A stretch of 62,006 nt of DNA from Methylobacteriaceae bacterium (lineage in GTDB: Bacteria; Pseudomonadota; Alphaproteobacteria; Rhizobiales; Beijerinckiaceae), in assembly GCA_016793505.1 (NCBI GenBank), contig JAEULW010000177.1, forward strand, positions 1-62,006. Direction: 5' to 3'. Below are positions 26,507 to 40,290 of this stretch, piece by piece; position 1 is the first letter of the stretch; each line of letters opens with the position of its first letter. The notes beneath the pieces were generated by a model that did no database searches, was not told where the DNA came from, and saw only the letters and a program-made list of their open reading frames with translations. Position numbers and translations under genes: made by a program.

Positions 26507-26761
26507 ATGACGTCTACGCCACTCTCCGCGCCGCGCGCCGGCGCAGCCGCGCCCGCTCCGCATGATTGCGGGGGCGGGACTGCGCATGCGCACGAGCATG
26601 GCCCTCCGCCGGTCCCGCTATCCGCCGGGGCGAACGATCAGGCGCGGCGGTCTGCCCGGGCGCCGGCCTCGCTGCTGCGCCTGTCGGCGGGCGCGCGGCT
26701 GACCGGCGCCGCGCTGATCGCCGGGGGGCTCTGGCTCGCCGTCATCTGGGCGCTGCGATGA
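26507..26761 (+). CDS. Small His-containing membrane protein heading the zinc operon
   Basis: An 84-residue protein beginning MTSTPLSAPRAG. It is Pro/Ala-rich and includes a short metal-ligand-like patch, HDCGGGTAHAHEHG, and one C-terminal membrane span (LTGAALIAGGLWLAVIWALR). The stop overlaps the znuC start (ATGA). An upstream in-frame start at 26414 would place coding sequence across the Zur-like operator, so 26507 is preferred although its ribosome binding site is weak (GGGAG 13 bases upstream). I do not know a family. Its location as first gene of a predicted Zur-controlled operon suggests a role in zinc delivery. Confidence 0.6.
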   Translation: MTSTPLSAPRAGAAAPAPHDCGGGTAHAHEHGPPPVPLSAGANDQARRSARAPASLLRLSAGARLTGAALIAGGLWLAVIWALR

Positions 26762-27495
26762 CCGCGCTGCGCTTCCGCGATCTGACGCTGGCCTATGACG
26801 GGCATCCCGTCGTCCACCATCTCGACGGGGCGGTGGCGCGCGGCGCGCTCCTTGCCGTGGTCGGCCCCAATGGCGCCGGCAAGTCGAGCCTCCTGAAGGC
26901 GATCGTCGGACAGCTGACGCCGGCGGGCGGCGCGCTTGAGGTCGATCCGGCCCTGCGGCGCCGGCTCGCCTATCTGCCGCAGGCCGCCGAGGTCGATCTT
27001 TCCTTTCCGCTCAGCGTCTATGATTTCGTCGCCATGGGCCTGTGGCGCGAGCTCGGCCCGTTCCGCGGCGTCGGCCGCGAGGCGGCGGCGCGCATCGCGG
27101 CGGCGCTCGCCGCGGTCGGGCTGGACGGTTTCGAGGCGCGGCCGATCGGCGCGTTGTCGGGCGGGCAGCGCCAGCGCATGTTCTTTGCGCGGCTGGCGCT
27201 GCAGAAGGCGGAGCTGATCCTGCTCGACGAGCCGTTCAACGCCATCGACGAGCCGACCAAGCTCGATCTGTTCGCGCTGGTCGAACGCTGGCATGGCGAG
27301 GGCCGCACGGTGGTCGCCGTGCTGCACGATCTGGCGCTGGTGCGCGCGCGCTTTCCGCAGACGCTGCTGCTCGCCCGCGACGTCGTCGCCTGGGGGCCGA
27401 CCGCGACGGTCCTGTCGCCGGTCAATCTCGCCCGCGCCGCCGGCATGGTCGAGGCTTTCGATCCCGCCGCTGACCTTTGCGCGAGCGCGGCGTGA
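26758..27495 (+). CDS. znuC: Zinc ABC transporter ATPase ZnuC
   Basis: A 245-residue ABC ATPase. Walker A is GPNGAGKSS, the signature is LSGGQRQRM and Walker B is LILLDEPFNAID, followed by the switch histidine in VAVLHDLAL. It resembles ATPases of the zinc/manganese (ZnuC/MntB) group. It overlaps the upstream small gene by 4 bases and the downstream permease gene by 1 base, so it is part of one operon. Zinc rather than manganese is inferred from the Zur-like site and the downstream zinc-type genes. Confidence 0.93.
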   Translation: MTALRFRDLTLAYDGHPVVHHLDGAVARGALLAVVGPNGAGKSSLLKAIVGQLTPAGGALEVDPALRRRLAYLPQAAEVDLSFPLSVYDFVAMGLWRELGPFRGVGREAAARIAAALAAVGLDGFEARPIGALSGGQRQRMFFARLALQKAELILLDEPFNAIDEPTKLDLFALVERWHGEGRTVVAVLHDLALVRARFPQTLLLARDVVAWGPTATVLSPVNLARAAGMVEAFDPAADLCASAA

Positions 27496-28364
27496 TGCTC
27501 TTCGACCTCGTCATCGCGCCCTTCGCCGACTTCGGCTTCATGCGCCGCGCGCTGGTCGGGGCGGTGGCGCTGGCGCTGTCGGGCGCGCCGATCGGCGTCT
27601 TTCTGCTGCTGCGGCGCATGAGCCTGATGGGCGATGCGATGGCGCACGCCATCCTGCCCGGCGCGGCGCTGGGCTATCTCGTCGCCGGTCTGTCGCTCGG
27701 CGCGATGACGCTCGGCGGATTGCTCGCAGGTCTTGTCGTGGTCGTGCTCGCCGGCCTCGTCGCGCGCTGGACGACGCTGCGCGAGGACGCCTCGCTCGCC
27801 GCCTTCTACCTGCTCTCGCTTGCGCTCGGCGTCGTGCTGATGTCGGCGCGCGGCTCCAGCGTCGATCTGATGCGCGTGCTGTTCGGCTCCGTTCTGGCGC
27901 TCGACGACGCGACGTTGCTGCTGCTGGCGAGCGTCTCGAGCCTGACCTTGCTCGGTCTGGCGCTGCTCTACCGGCCGCTGGCGCTCGAGACCGTCGATCC
28001 GGGATTTCTCGCCACGGTGAGCCGGGCCGGGCCGATCGCCCATATCGGCTTCCTGATGCTGCTGGCGCTCAATCTCGTCGCCGGCTTCCATGCGCTGGGC
28101 ACGCTGCTGTCGGTCGGGCTGATGATCCTGCCGGCGGCGACGGCGCGACTGTGGACGCGGGACGTCACCGCGATGATCGGCGTTGCGATGGCGAGCGGCG
28201 TCGCCGCCAGCGTCATCGGCCTGCTGATCTCCTATGCGCAAGGCTGGCCGACCGGGCCGGCGATCGTGCTGACGGCCGGCGTTTTCTACGTTCTGTCGCT
28301 CGGCTTCGGCCGGGCCGGCGGTCTCACGCGGTCGCGGGCGCCGCGCCGTCATCTCAGGGCCTGA
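27495..28364 (+). CDS. znuB: Zinc ABC transporter permease ZnuB
   Basis: A 289-residue inner-membrane permease of the ABC-3 family with seven to nine hydrophobic segments. Typical blocks are LLLRRMSLMGDAMAHAILPG and FHALGTLLSVGLMILPAATA. The ATG at 27495 overlaps the last base of the znuC stop (TGATG); a GTG at 27492 is an alternative. It couples to ZnuC and the binding protein encoded 16 bases downstream. Confidence 0.93.
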   Translation: MLFDLVIAPFADFGFMRRALVGAVALALSGAPIGVFLLLRRMSLMGDAMAHAILPGAALGYLVAGLSLGAMTLGGLLAGLVVVVLAGLVARWTTLREDASLAAFYLLSLALGVVLMSARGSSVDLMRVLFGSVLALDDATLLLLASVSSLTLLGLALLYRPLALETVDPGFLATVSRAGPIAHIGFLMLLALNLVAGFHALGTLLSVGLMILPAATARLWTRDVTAMIGVAMASGVAASVIGLLISYAQGWPTGPAIVLTAGVFYVLSLGFGRAGGLTRSRAPRRHLRA

Positions 28365-28380
28365 AAGGAGGGCGTTCGCC

Positions 28381-29310
28381 GTGATCGATCGTCGCTGTCT
28401 GCTGTTTTCCGCCGCCGCCCTCGCCGCCCCGCGCGCGCTGGCGCAGAGCCCCGGCAAACTGTCTGTTCTGGCGAGCTTCACGATTCTCGCCGATCTCGTC
28501 GGCGCGGTCGGCGGCGATCGCCTCGCCGTGACGGCGATGGTCGGTCCAGGCGGCGACGCGCATGTGTTCCAGCCCGCCCCGACCGACGCGAAGCGGGTCG
28601 CCGACGCGCGGCTCGTCGTCATCAACGGCCTGCATTTCGAAGGCTGGATGGAGCGCCTCATCGAGGCCTCCGGGGCGAAGCCGCGAGTCGTCGTGGCCAG
28701 CGAGGGCGTAAAGCCGCGCGACAACCCGGACCTGCACGACGATCACGGCCACAAGAAGCAGGATCGGCACGGCCATTCCCACGCCGTCGACCCGCATGCC
28801 TGGCAGTCGGCGCAGAACGTCAAGATTTATGTCGGCAACATCGCCCGTGCGCTGGCCGCGGCCGATCCCGAGGGCGCCGCCGTCTACGCCGCCAACGCAC
28901 AAGCCTATGGCCGCGAACTGGAGGCCCTCGACGCCGAGATCAGAGCGGCGGTCGCCACGCTGCCGCAGGCGCGCCGGAAAGTCGTGACGACGCATGACGC
29001 CTTCGGCTATTTCGCCGACGCCTACGGGCTGCAGTTCATCGCCCCGAAGGGCGTTTCGTCGCAGACCGAAGCCTCGGCCAGGGACGTCGCCCGCATCATC
29101 CGCCAGATCAGGACGGAGAAAATCCCCGCCGTCTTCCTCGAAAACATTTCCGACCCGCGCCAGATGCAGCGGATCGCGCAGGAGACCGGCGCGCGGATCG
29201 GCGGCGCGCTCTTTTCCGACTCGCTGACGGCGCCGGACGGGCCCGCCCCCACTTACATCGCCATGATGCGGCACAATATAAGGGAGCTGACGAAGGCGCT
29301 TGCCGCCTGA
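28381..29310 (+). CDS. znuA: Zinc-binding periplasmic protein ZnuA
   Basis: A 309-residue metal-binding protein of the cluster A-I (ZnuA/TroA) family from a GTG start with AAAGGAGG 10 bases upstream. The signal peptide is MIDRRCLLFSAAALAAPRAL. Metal ligands include His in GGDAHVFQPAP, DPHAWQSAQN and TTHDAFGYFA. A His/Asp-rich loop near residues 119-137 (HDDHGHKKQDRHGHSH) favours zinc over manganese. LENISDPRQMQRIAQETGA is a typical C-terminal block. It captures zinc for ZnuBC. Confidence 0.94.
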   Translation: MIDRRCLLFSAAALAAPRALAQSPGKLSVLASFTILADLVGAVGGDRLAVTAMVGPGGDAHVFQPAPTDAKRVADARLVVINGLHFEGWMERLIEASGAKPRVVVASEGVKPRDNPDLHDDHGHKKQDRHGHSHAVDPHAWQSAQNVKIYVGNIARALAAADPEGAAVYAANAQAYGRELEALDAEIRAAVATLPQARRKVVTTHDAFGYFADAYGLQFIAPKGVSSQTEASARDVARIIRQIRTEKIPAVFLENISDPRQMQRIAQETGARIGGALFSDSLTAPDGPAPTYIAMMRHNIRELTKALAA

Positions 29311-29320
29311 GGGACCCGCG

Positions 29321-29653
29321 ATGAAGATTCCTGCGACGCCATTCACCGCGACCGACTGGTCGAAGATTCCCGAAACCGTGCATCCCGGCGCCTCGGGCGA
29401 GGCGCGATGGCGCACGCTGAACTTTGGCGACGTGCGCGTGCGCCGCGTCGACTATTCGCCCGGCTATGTGGCCGATCACTGGTGCGACCGCGGCCATGTG
29501 CTGTTCGTCATCGACGGCGTGCTGGAGACCGAGCTGCAGGACGGCAGGCGCTTCACGCTGACCGCCGGCTGCTCCTATCAGGTCTCCGACCATGGCGACG
29601 CAGCCCATCGCTCAACGACGCGCGAAGGCGCGCGCCTGTTCATCGTCGATTGA
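29321..29653 (+). CDS. DHCW-motif cupin protein
   Basis: A 110-residue small cupin. It carries the name-giving motif in [18 protein letters not shown], then the second cupin block [16 protein letters not shown]. The His and Cys could bind a metal, probably zinc or a substitute. The start at 29321 has GAGGGA upstream. It lies 10 bases after znuA and 28 bases before a COG0523 GTPase gene, so it belongs to the zinc operon. Function is not established; a role in zinc sparing or buffering is an inference from context. Confidence 0.85.
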   Translation: MKIPATPFTATDWSKIPETVHPGASGEARWRTLNFGDVRVRRVDYSPGYVADHWCDRGHVLFVIDGVLETELQDGRRFTLTAGCSYQVSDHGDAAHRSTTREGARLFIVD

Positions 29654-29681
29654 CGCGCGCCGAACATTTCGAGAGGCCTTC

Positions 29682-30728
29682 ATGCAGACCGCCGAAAAGA
29701 TTCCCGTCACCGTGCTCACCGGCTATCTCGGCGCCGGCAAGACGACGCTGCTCAACCGCATCCTCACCGAACAGCACGGCAAGCGCTACGCCGTCATCGT
29801 CAACGAGTTCGGCGAAATCGGCATCGACAACGAACTCGTCGTCGGCGCCGACGAGGAAATCTTCGAGATGAACAACGGTTGCATCTGCTGCACCGTGCGC
29901 GGCGATCTGATCCGCATTCTCGAAGGGTTGATGAAGCGCAAGGGCAAGTTCGACGCGATCATCGTCGAGACGACGGGCCTCGCCGATCCTGCGCCCGTCG
30001 CGCAGACCTTCTTCGTCGACCACGACGTTCAGAACGCCGCCCGGCTCGACGCGGTGGTCACCGTCGCGGACGCCAAATGGCTGGCGCAGCGCCTCAAGGA
30101 CGCCCCGGAGGCCAAGAACCAGATCGCCTTCGCCGACGTGATCATCATCAACAAGACCGATCTCGTCTCAGCCGAAGAGCTGCGCGAGGTGCGCGCCCGC
30201 ATCCGCGCCATCAACCCTTACGCGAAACTGCACGAGGCGGTGAAGGCCAACGTGCCGCTCGACGCGGTGCTCGAGCGCAAGGCTTTCGATCTCGACCGCA
30301 TTCTCGAGATCGAGCCGGAGTTCCTGCACGCCGACGATCATGATCACGACCATCACCATCACCATCACGACCATGGTCATGATCATCACGACCACCACCA
30401 TCATCACGGCGGACTGAAGCACTATCACGACGAGCACATGCAGTCGGTGGCGCTGCAGATCGACGGCGAGGTCGATCCCAACCGCTTCATGCCATGGGTC
30501 AACGACCTCGTGCAGCTGCACGGCCCGGCGATCCTGCGCTCGAAGGGCATCCTCGCCTTCCCCGGCGAGCCGAAGCGCTTCGTCTTCCAGGGCGTCCACA
30601 TGATTCTCGACGGCGACCTGCAACGCGACTGGCGCGCCGACGAAAAGCGGACATCGAAGATCGTCTTCATCGGTCGCGATCTGCCTCAGATTGCGATCCG
30701 CGAGGGGTTTCTCGCCTGCAAGGCGTGA
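29682..30728 (+). CDS. COG0523 (CobW-like) GTPase, probable zinc metallochaperone
   Basis: A 348-residue G3E-family GTPase. Walker A is [11 protein letters not shown], the metal motif is [11 protein letters not shown] (CxCC), and guanine specificity is given by NKTDL. A very His/Asp-rich linker lies around residues 221-255 ([13 protein letters not shown] core), then a CobW C-terminal domain ([20 protein letters not shown]). The start at 29682 has GAGAGG upstream. Members in Zur regulons (ZigA/ZNG1-like) move zinc to client enzymes when zinc is scarce; its place at the end of the znu operon supports that role over cobalamin synthesis. Confidence 0.9.
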   Translation: MQTAEKIPVTVLTGYLGAGKTTLLNRILTEQHGKRYAVIVNEFGEIGIDNELVVGADEEIFEMNNGCICCTVRGDLIRILEGLMKRKGKFDAIIVETTGLADPAPVAQTFFVDHDVQNAARLDAVVTVADAKWLAQRLKDAPEAKNQIAFADVIIINKTDLVSAEELREVRARIRAINPYAKLHEAVKANVPLDAVLERKAFDLDRILEIEPEFLHADDHDHDHHHHHHDHGHDHHDHHHHHGGLKHYHDEHMQSVALQIDGEVDPNRFMPWVNDLVQLHGPAILRSKGILAFPGEPKRFVFQGVHMILDGDLQRDWRADEKRTSKIVFIGRDLPQIAIREGFLACKA

Positions 30729-30758
30729 CGGCGGCGAGGCCGGCCTGCTGCCGCGAGT

Positions 30759-31367
30759 TCAGATCAGGGGGCAGGCGATGAAGGCTGGCAGCGTCTCGCA
30801 GCGCGCGGCGTGGGCGGCGATGCGCGGATAGCGCGTCGCGGGAACCGCGTCCGGCGTGACGAGCTGCGCATAGGCCCAGACGCAGGCGAGCGTCACGTCG
30901 GCCTGCGTCAGCGTTTCGCCGACGAGCCAGTCGGGCGCGGCCGCGCAGGCGCGGTCGAGATGGGCGAAGGCCGCGTCCGCCTGCGCCTGCACGCGCTCCA
31001 GCCAGGGCGCGTAACGGATGTCTTCGGGCCGCTTGCGCTCGTATTCGATCTGGATCGCCTTCTCGCAGCCGGCGAGCGCGAAGCCGATCAGCGACAGCGC
31101 GCGCGCCTTGTCGGCGAAGTTCGACGGCATCAGCGAGCGCGGCGCGGTCTGCGCTTCGACGAGTTCGAGGATCAGCGTCGAATCCATCAGCACCGTCCCG
31201 TCGTCGAGCACGAGGGTCGGCGCCTTGATGACCGGATTGACGGCTCGGAAACGATCCATGTGGCGGAACACCGACACCTGATCATGCCTGTGCGCGAGGC
31301 CGAGCAGCCGCATCGAAACGGCGACGCGGCGCACATAAGGCGAATCCATCATGCCGACGAGATGCAT
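30759..31367 (-). CDS. Glutathione S-transferase family protein
   Basis: A 202-residue cytoplasmic GST. The thioredoxin-like N-terminal domain begins MHLVGMMDSPYVRRVAVSMR with the active-site serine in SPYVRR, the NPVIKAPTL turn and the glutathione-binding motif in LMDSTLILELVE. The helical C-terminal domain has the N-capping motif (LVGETLTQADVTLACV). The start at 31367 has AAGGAG upstream. It is a single gene, convergent with the zinc operon. The substrate is unknown. Confidence 0.88.
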   Translation of the reverse strand: MHLVGMMDSPYVRRVAVSMRLLGLAHRHDQVSVFRHMDRFRAVNPVIKAPTLVLDDGTVLMDSTLILELVEAQTAPRSLMPSNFADKARALSLIGFALAGCEKAIQIEYERKRPEDIRYAPWLERVQAQADAAFAHLDRACAAAPDWLVGETLTQADVTLACVWAYAQLVTPDAVPATRYPRIAAHAARCETLPAFIACPLI

Positions 31368-31404
31368 GGGCGGCTCCTTCGAGGCCAATGGCGAGGGCGC
31401 AGCT

Positions 31405-31506
31405 CTGTCATCCCGGCCGAAGCGGAGCGGAGCGACGGTACGCAGCCTGCGCCATCGAACTCCATGCCGGACATGGATCCCCGCGCGCCGGCTTCGGGAA
31501 TGACAG
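31405..31506. repeat. Palindromic intergenic repeat (REP/MITE-like)
   Basis: About 102 bases bounded by inverted ends, CTGTCATCCCGGCC at the left and GGCTTCGGGAATGACAG at the right, between gltD and the GST gene. Ends of the GTCATnCCGG type are common in short interspersed repeats of Rhizobiales. No coding frame lies within. Confidence 0.6.
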
Positions 31507-31529
31507 CGATCCGTTTCCCCGCTCCTTCG

Positions 31530-32951
31530 TCACCGCGGCAGGACGGTCGATCCCATCAGATATTTGTCGACCGCATGCGCGGCCTGACGGCCCTCGCGGA
31601 TCGCCCAGACGACGAGGCTCTGGCCGCGGCGCATGTCGCCGCAGGCGAAGACCTTGTCGATCGAAGCCTTGTAGGCGTTCGTATCTGCGGCGACATTGCC
31701 GCGGGAATCGAAGGCGACGCCGAGCTCCTTGAGCAGTCCGTCCTGCACTGGCGAGACGAAGCCCATGGCGAGCAGCACGAGATCGGCCTTGATCTCGAAA
31801 TCGCTGCCGGGAACGACCTGCATCTTCGAATCGACGCGCACGCAGTGCAGCGCCTCGACGCGGCCGTTCGAGCCGGAAAACTTCGTCGTCATCACGGCGA
31901 AGTCGCGGTCCGCGCCTTCCTCGTGGCTGGAGGAGGTGCGCAGCTTCAGCGGCCAGTCCGGCCAGGTCAGCGGCTTGTTCTCCTTCTCGGGCGGCATCGG
32001 CATGATTTCGAGCTGCTTCACCGACAGGGCGCCCTGACGCACCGAGGTGCCGATGCAGTCCGAGCCGGTGTCGCCGCCGCCGATGACGACGACATGCTTG
32101 CCGCCGGCCAGGATCGGCTCGGCGTTGCTCTTCAGCGGCTCGCCGGAGACGCGGCGGTTCTGCTGCGGCAGGAATTCCATGGCGAAGTGAACGCCGGCGA
32201 GGTCGCGGCCCGGAATTGGCAGGTCGCGGCCCTTCTCGGCGCCGCCGGCGAGGATCACCGCGTCATGACCCGCCAGGAGATCGGCCTGCGTGAGGTCGAC
32301 GCCGACATGGCAGTCGAAGTGGAAGACGACGCCCTCCGCCTTCATCTGCTCGACGCGGCGCTCGACGAGACGCTTCTCGAGCTTGAAGTCGGGAATGCCG
32401 TAACGCAGCAGGCCGCCGGCGTAAGCGTTCTTCTCGTAGAGGTGAACCTCGTGGCCGACGCGCGCGAGTTGCTGCGCCGCCGCCATGCCCGCCGGACCGG
32501 CGCCGATCACGGCGACCTTCCTGCCGGTCCTGCGCTCGGCGATCTCGGGCTTGACCCAGCCCTCGGCCCAGGCGCGATCGACGATGGCGCATTCGATCGT
32601 CTTGATGGTGACCGGCACGTCCTGGATGTTGAGCGTGCAGGAGGCCTCGCAGGGCGCGGGGCAGACGCGGCCTGTGAACTCGGGGAAGTTGTTGGTCGAG
32701 TGCAGGTTACGGGCGGCCTCTTCCCAGTCGCCCTTGTAGACGAGGTCGTTCCAGTCCGGGATCTGGTTGTTGACCGGACAGCCGTTGTGACAGAACGGGA
32801 TGCCGCAATTCATGCAGCGCGCCGCCTGATCGCGCGTCGCCTCTTCCGACAGCGGAATGACGAACTCGTTGTAGTGGCGGATGCGATCGGCCGCCGGCCG
32901 GTACTTGCGGTCCTGCCGGTCGATCTCGAGGAAGCCTGTGACCTTGCCCAT
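31530..32951 (-). CDS. gltD: Glutamate synthase (NADPH) small subunit
   Basis: A 473-residue flavoprotein that passes electrons from NADPH to the large subunit. Two 4Fe-4S cysteine clusters occur near the N-terminus ([17 protein letters not shown] and CPAPCEASC). The FAD site is [18 protein letters not shown] and the NADPH site is [17 protein letters not shown] late FAD block is [18 protein letters not shown]. Full length. It is the last gene of the operon gltB, ybjQ-like, gltD. With gltB it makes glutamate from glutamine and 2-oxoglutarate. Confidence 0.96.
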   Translation of the reverse strand: MGKVTGFLEIDRQDRKYRPAADRIRHYNEFVIPLSEEATRDQAARCMNCGIPFCHNGCPVNNQIPDWNDLVYKGDWEEAARNLHSTNNFPEFTGRVCPAPCEASCTLNIQDVPVTIKTIECAIVDRAWAEGWVKPEIAERRTGRKVAVIGAGPAGMAAAQQLARVGHEVHLYEKNAYAGGLLRYGIPDFKLEKRLVERRVEQMKAEGVVFHFDCHVGVDLTQADLLAGHDAVILAGGAEKGRDLPIPGRDLAGVHFAMEFLPQQNRRVSGEPLKSNAEPILAGGKHVVVIGGGDTGSDCIGTSVRQGALSVKQLEIMPMPPEKENKPLTWPDWPLKLRTSSSHEEGADRDFAVMTTKFSGSNGRVEALHCVRVDSKMQVVPGSDFEIKADLVLLAMGFVSPVQDGLLKELGVAFDSRGNVAADTNAYKASIDKVFACGDMRRGQSLVVWAIREGRQAAHAVDKYLMGSTVLPR

Positions 32952-33001
32952 GGTCGAACCCGAAGCGTGAAGAGTTGCGTGCGAGGCGGCGCGTCGGCGC
33001 C

Positions 33002-33328
33002 TCAGCGGAAGATGACGGCGGCGCCGGAGGCCGACACCATCAGCATCGTGTTGGAGGCGCCCGCGGAGATCGACTCGTAGTCGATGTCGACGCCGATCAC
33101 GGCGTTGGCGCCCATCTCGCGCGCCTGTCGCGCCATCTCGTCGAGGGCGGTCTGACGCGCGTCGGAGAGGACGCGCTCATACGAGCCAGAGCGGCCGCCG
33201 ATGACGTCGCGGATCGAGGCGAAGAAATCCCGGAAGATGTTGGTTCCGAGGATCGCCTCGCCGGTGACGACGCCCTTGTAGTCGACGATCTCGCGGCCCT
33301 GCAGGGTCGGAGTGGTGACGACGATCAT
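33002..33328 (-). CDS. YbjQ/UPF0145 family protein between gltB and gltD
   Basis: A 108-residue homopentameric-type YbjQ protein, with conserved [33 protein letters not shown] and [13 protein letters not shown]. The family is sometimes described as a heavy-metal-binding domain, but its function is not established. The start lies 1 base after the gltB stop and has GGGAGAG inside the gltB end, so it is translated from the gltBD message. Its position inside this operon is unusual. Confidence 0.9.
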   Translation of the reverse strand: MIVVTTPTLQGREIVDYKGVVTGEAILGTNIFRDFFASIRDVIGGRSGSYERVLSDARQTALDEMARQAREMGANAVIGVDIDYESISAGASNTMLMVSASGAAVIFR

Positions 33329-33329
33329 G

Positions 33330-38093
<4,764 letters not shown>

Positions 38094-38279
38094 GACCGCC
38101 TCCCCCAGGCGTCTGCGCCGCCGACCCGAAGGGTCAGTAGTGCTGTCCTATAATCAGCGGGCGACCATGGCAGATTTGACCGGCCGCCACAAGCGCGGAG
38201 TCGGAAGCCGCGCGCGCTTGCGTCGAGCCTTGCATGTTCTGCGCCAGCGGCGCCAATTGCGCGGCGAAACGGGGACAGA

Positions 38280-39341
38280 ATGACCATGGATTTCGCCAGC
38301 GACAACGCGGTCGGCGCCAGCCCGCAGGTGATGGCGGCGCTCGCCGCCGCCAACGTCGGACCGCAGCCCGCCTATGGCGCGGACGCCTGGACGAAACGCG
38401 CCGAGGCGATGCTGAGCGACTGGTTCGAGCGCGACGTCGCCGCCTTTCTGGTCGCCACGGGCACGGGCGCGAACGCGCTCGCCCTGGCGGCGGTCACGCC
38501 GCCCTGGGGCGCCGTGTTCTGCCACGAGCACGCGCACATCATCGACGATGAATGCGGCGCGCCGGAAATGGCGAGCGGCGGCGCCAAGCTGGTCGGCGTC
38601 GCCGGGCAGGCGGGCAAGCTGACGCCGCCCGCGCTCGGCGAGACGCTGGCGCGCTTCCCGCACGGGCTGGTCAAGCAGGTGCAGGCGGCCGCCGTGTCGC
38701 TGTCGCAGGCGACCGAATGCGGCACGCTCTATACGCCGGACGAGATCGCGGCGCTGGCGGCGGTGACGCGCGGCCATCGCTGCCGGCTGCATATGGACGG
38801 GGCGCGCTTCTCCAACGCGCTCGTCTCGCTCGGCTGCACGCCGGCTGAGATGACGTGGAAGGCCGGCGTCGACGTGCTGTCGCTCGGCATGACCAAGAAC
38901 GGCGCGCTCGCCTGCGAAGCGGTGATCTTCCTCGATCCGGCGCTGGCCGCAAGCTTTCCGTATCAGCGCAAGCGCGGCGGCCACACGCTGTCGAAAGGCC
39001 GGTTGATCGGCGCGCAGATGGTCGCGATGCTCGAGAACGGCCATTGGCGCGACAACGCCGCCCACGCCAACGCCATGGCGCGGCGGCTCGGCGAGGGATT
39101 GCGCAAGGCCGGCGCGCGCATTCCCTGGCCGATCGAGGCCAACGAGGCCTTCGTCATCCTGTCGCGGCGGGCCGATGCGGCGCTGAAGGCGGCCGGCGCG
39201 CGCTATCACGACTGGGGCGCGCGCAGCCTGCCGGCGGGCGAGGGCCCGAAAGGCGACGAGATTTTCGCGCGCCTCGTCGCCTCCTTTGCGACGACGGCGG
39301 ACGAGGTGGACCGCTTCGTCGCGGTCGTCGCGGCGGCGTGA
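38280..39341 (+). CDS. ltaE: Low-specificity L-threonine aldolase
   Basis: A 353-residue PLP enzyme of the beta-eliminating lyase family that splits threonine and related beta-hydroxy amino acids to glycine and an aldehyde. Blocks are FASDNAVGASPQVMAAL, the cofactor region HMDGARFSNAL with its aspartate, and the PLP lysine in LSLGMTKNGAL. Full length. It is divergent from gltB across a 186-base spacer. A second ATG two codons in (38286) is equally possible. Confidence 0.9.
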   Translation: MTMDFASDNAVGASPQVMAALAAANVGPQPAYGADAWTKRAEAMLSDWFERDVAAFLVATGTGANALALAAVTPPWGAVFCHEHAHIIDDECGAPEMASGGAKLVGVAGQAGKLTPPALGETLARFPHGLVKQVQAAAVSLSQATECGTLYTPDEIAALAAVTRGHRCRLHMDGARFSNALVSLGCTPAEMTWKAGVDVLSLGMTKNGALACEAVIFLDPALAASFPYQRKRGGHTLSKGRLIGAQMVAMLENGHWRDNAAHANAMARRLGEGLRKAGARIPWPIEANEAFVILSRRADAALKAAGARYHDWGARSLPAGEGPKGDEIFARLVASFATTADEVDRFVAVVAAA

Positions 39342-39428
39342 CGCCGCGCGGCGCCGCGCCCTCGCCGCATTCATCGCTGTATGGTCGCCGCCATGCGGCC
39401 CGTCGCGGCCGCGAGCTTCGAGGACGAC

Positions 39429-40226
39429 ATGCGCCGCATCGGCCGCCTATCCGGTTCGCACGCTTTCCGAATTCTCGCCCCGGCGACACTCGCTGCGCTG
39501 CTGCTGGCCGGCTCCGCCGCGTCGCCGGCGCAGGCGCAGTTCTTCTTCCGCACTTGGGGCGGCGTCTATGACGACGCGCTGAGCCCGGGCGAGATCGCCG
39601 CCAGCCTCGCCGATCGCGGCCTGCGCCCGGCGGGGCGGCCCTGGCGCAACGCCGACGTCTATGTCGCCGACGCTTTCGACCGGCAGGGCCGGCGCGTGCG
39701 CCTCGTCGTCGACGCCTATGACGCGGCGATCCTGCGGCGTTTCCGCGAGGTGGGCGCGCCGTCCGCCGCGCCGCGCCAGCGGGTCGTCGCCGCGCCGCCG
39801 CGCGCCGCCGAGCCGCGGGTGATCGAGGGTCTCGGCGACGAGGCGGCGCCTGCGCCGCGGCCGGGCCCGGCGCCGAAAGCGAGCCCTGCGCCGGCGCGGA
39901 CGAAGCCGGCGCCGCAGGCGGCGGCGCCGAAGCGCGAACCGGCGGCGCGTCCGGCGCCGCCCTCGGCGGTGTCGCCCGCCGTCCCGGCGAGCCCGCCGCC
40001 CGCCGTCGCGCCGCCTGCGTCCGAATCGACCCGCGCGCCGGCGTTTCCGCCGCCGCCTCCGCCGCTCGAGCGCCATGCGCCGCCGGCCTCGGCCGCCGCC
40101 CCGACCGCGCCGCGTCAGGTCGGGCCGCCGCCGCCGGCGCCGTCAGCGCCGGCCGTCGCGCCGCTCGACGACGCGCAACCCGCGACGCGGCCGACGCCCG
40201 TCGTGCCGGTGACGCCGCTGAACTGA
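39429..40226 (+). CDS. Exported proline/alanine-rich protein
   Basis: A 265-residue protein. A signal peptide ends near SPAQAQ, followed by a small folded domain of about 70 residues (FFFRTWGGVYDDALSPGEIA to VVDAYDAAILRRFREVG). The rest (about 140 residues) is Pro/Ala low-complexity sequence, probably extended through the periplasm or peptidoglycan. The N-terminal domain recurs in Rhizobiales hypothetical proteins; I know of no function. The start at 39429 has GAGG 6 bases upstream; earlier ATGs at 39381 and 39393 lack support. Confidence 0.72.
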   Translation: MRRIGRLSGSHAFRILAPATLAALLLAGSAASPAQAQFFFRTWGGVYDDALSPGEIAASLADRGLRPAGRPWRNADVYVADAFDRQGRRVRLVVDAYDAAILRRFREVGAPSAAPRQRVVAAPPRAAEPRVIEGLGDEAAPAPRPGPAPKASPAPARTKPAPQAAAPKREPAARPAPPSAVSPAVPASPPPAVAPPASESTRAPAFPPPPPPLERHAPPASAAAPTAPRQVGPPPPAPSAPAVAPLDDAQPATRPTPVVPVTPLN

Positions 40227-40290
40227 CGCGGCGGATTGCGACGCGCTATCCTGCCGCCGCGCGGGTGAACCCGTCGGGCAGGAGAAAAGC

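Noticed and set aside
30333-30420. CAC/CAT/GAC tandem run as a simple-sequence repeat
   Set aside because: It is the His/Asp-rich linker of the COG0523 GTPase, in frame and flanked by conserved sequence; an ordinary feature of zinc-related members.
38149-38154. A perfect TATAAT before the threonine aldolase gene
   Set aside because: No acceptable -35 element lies 16-18 bases upstream, so it cannot be called a promoter with confidence.
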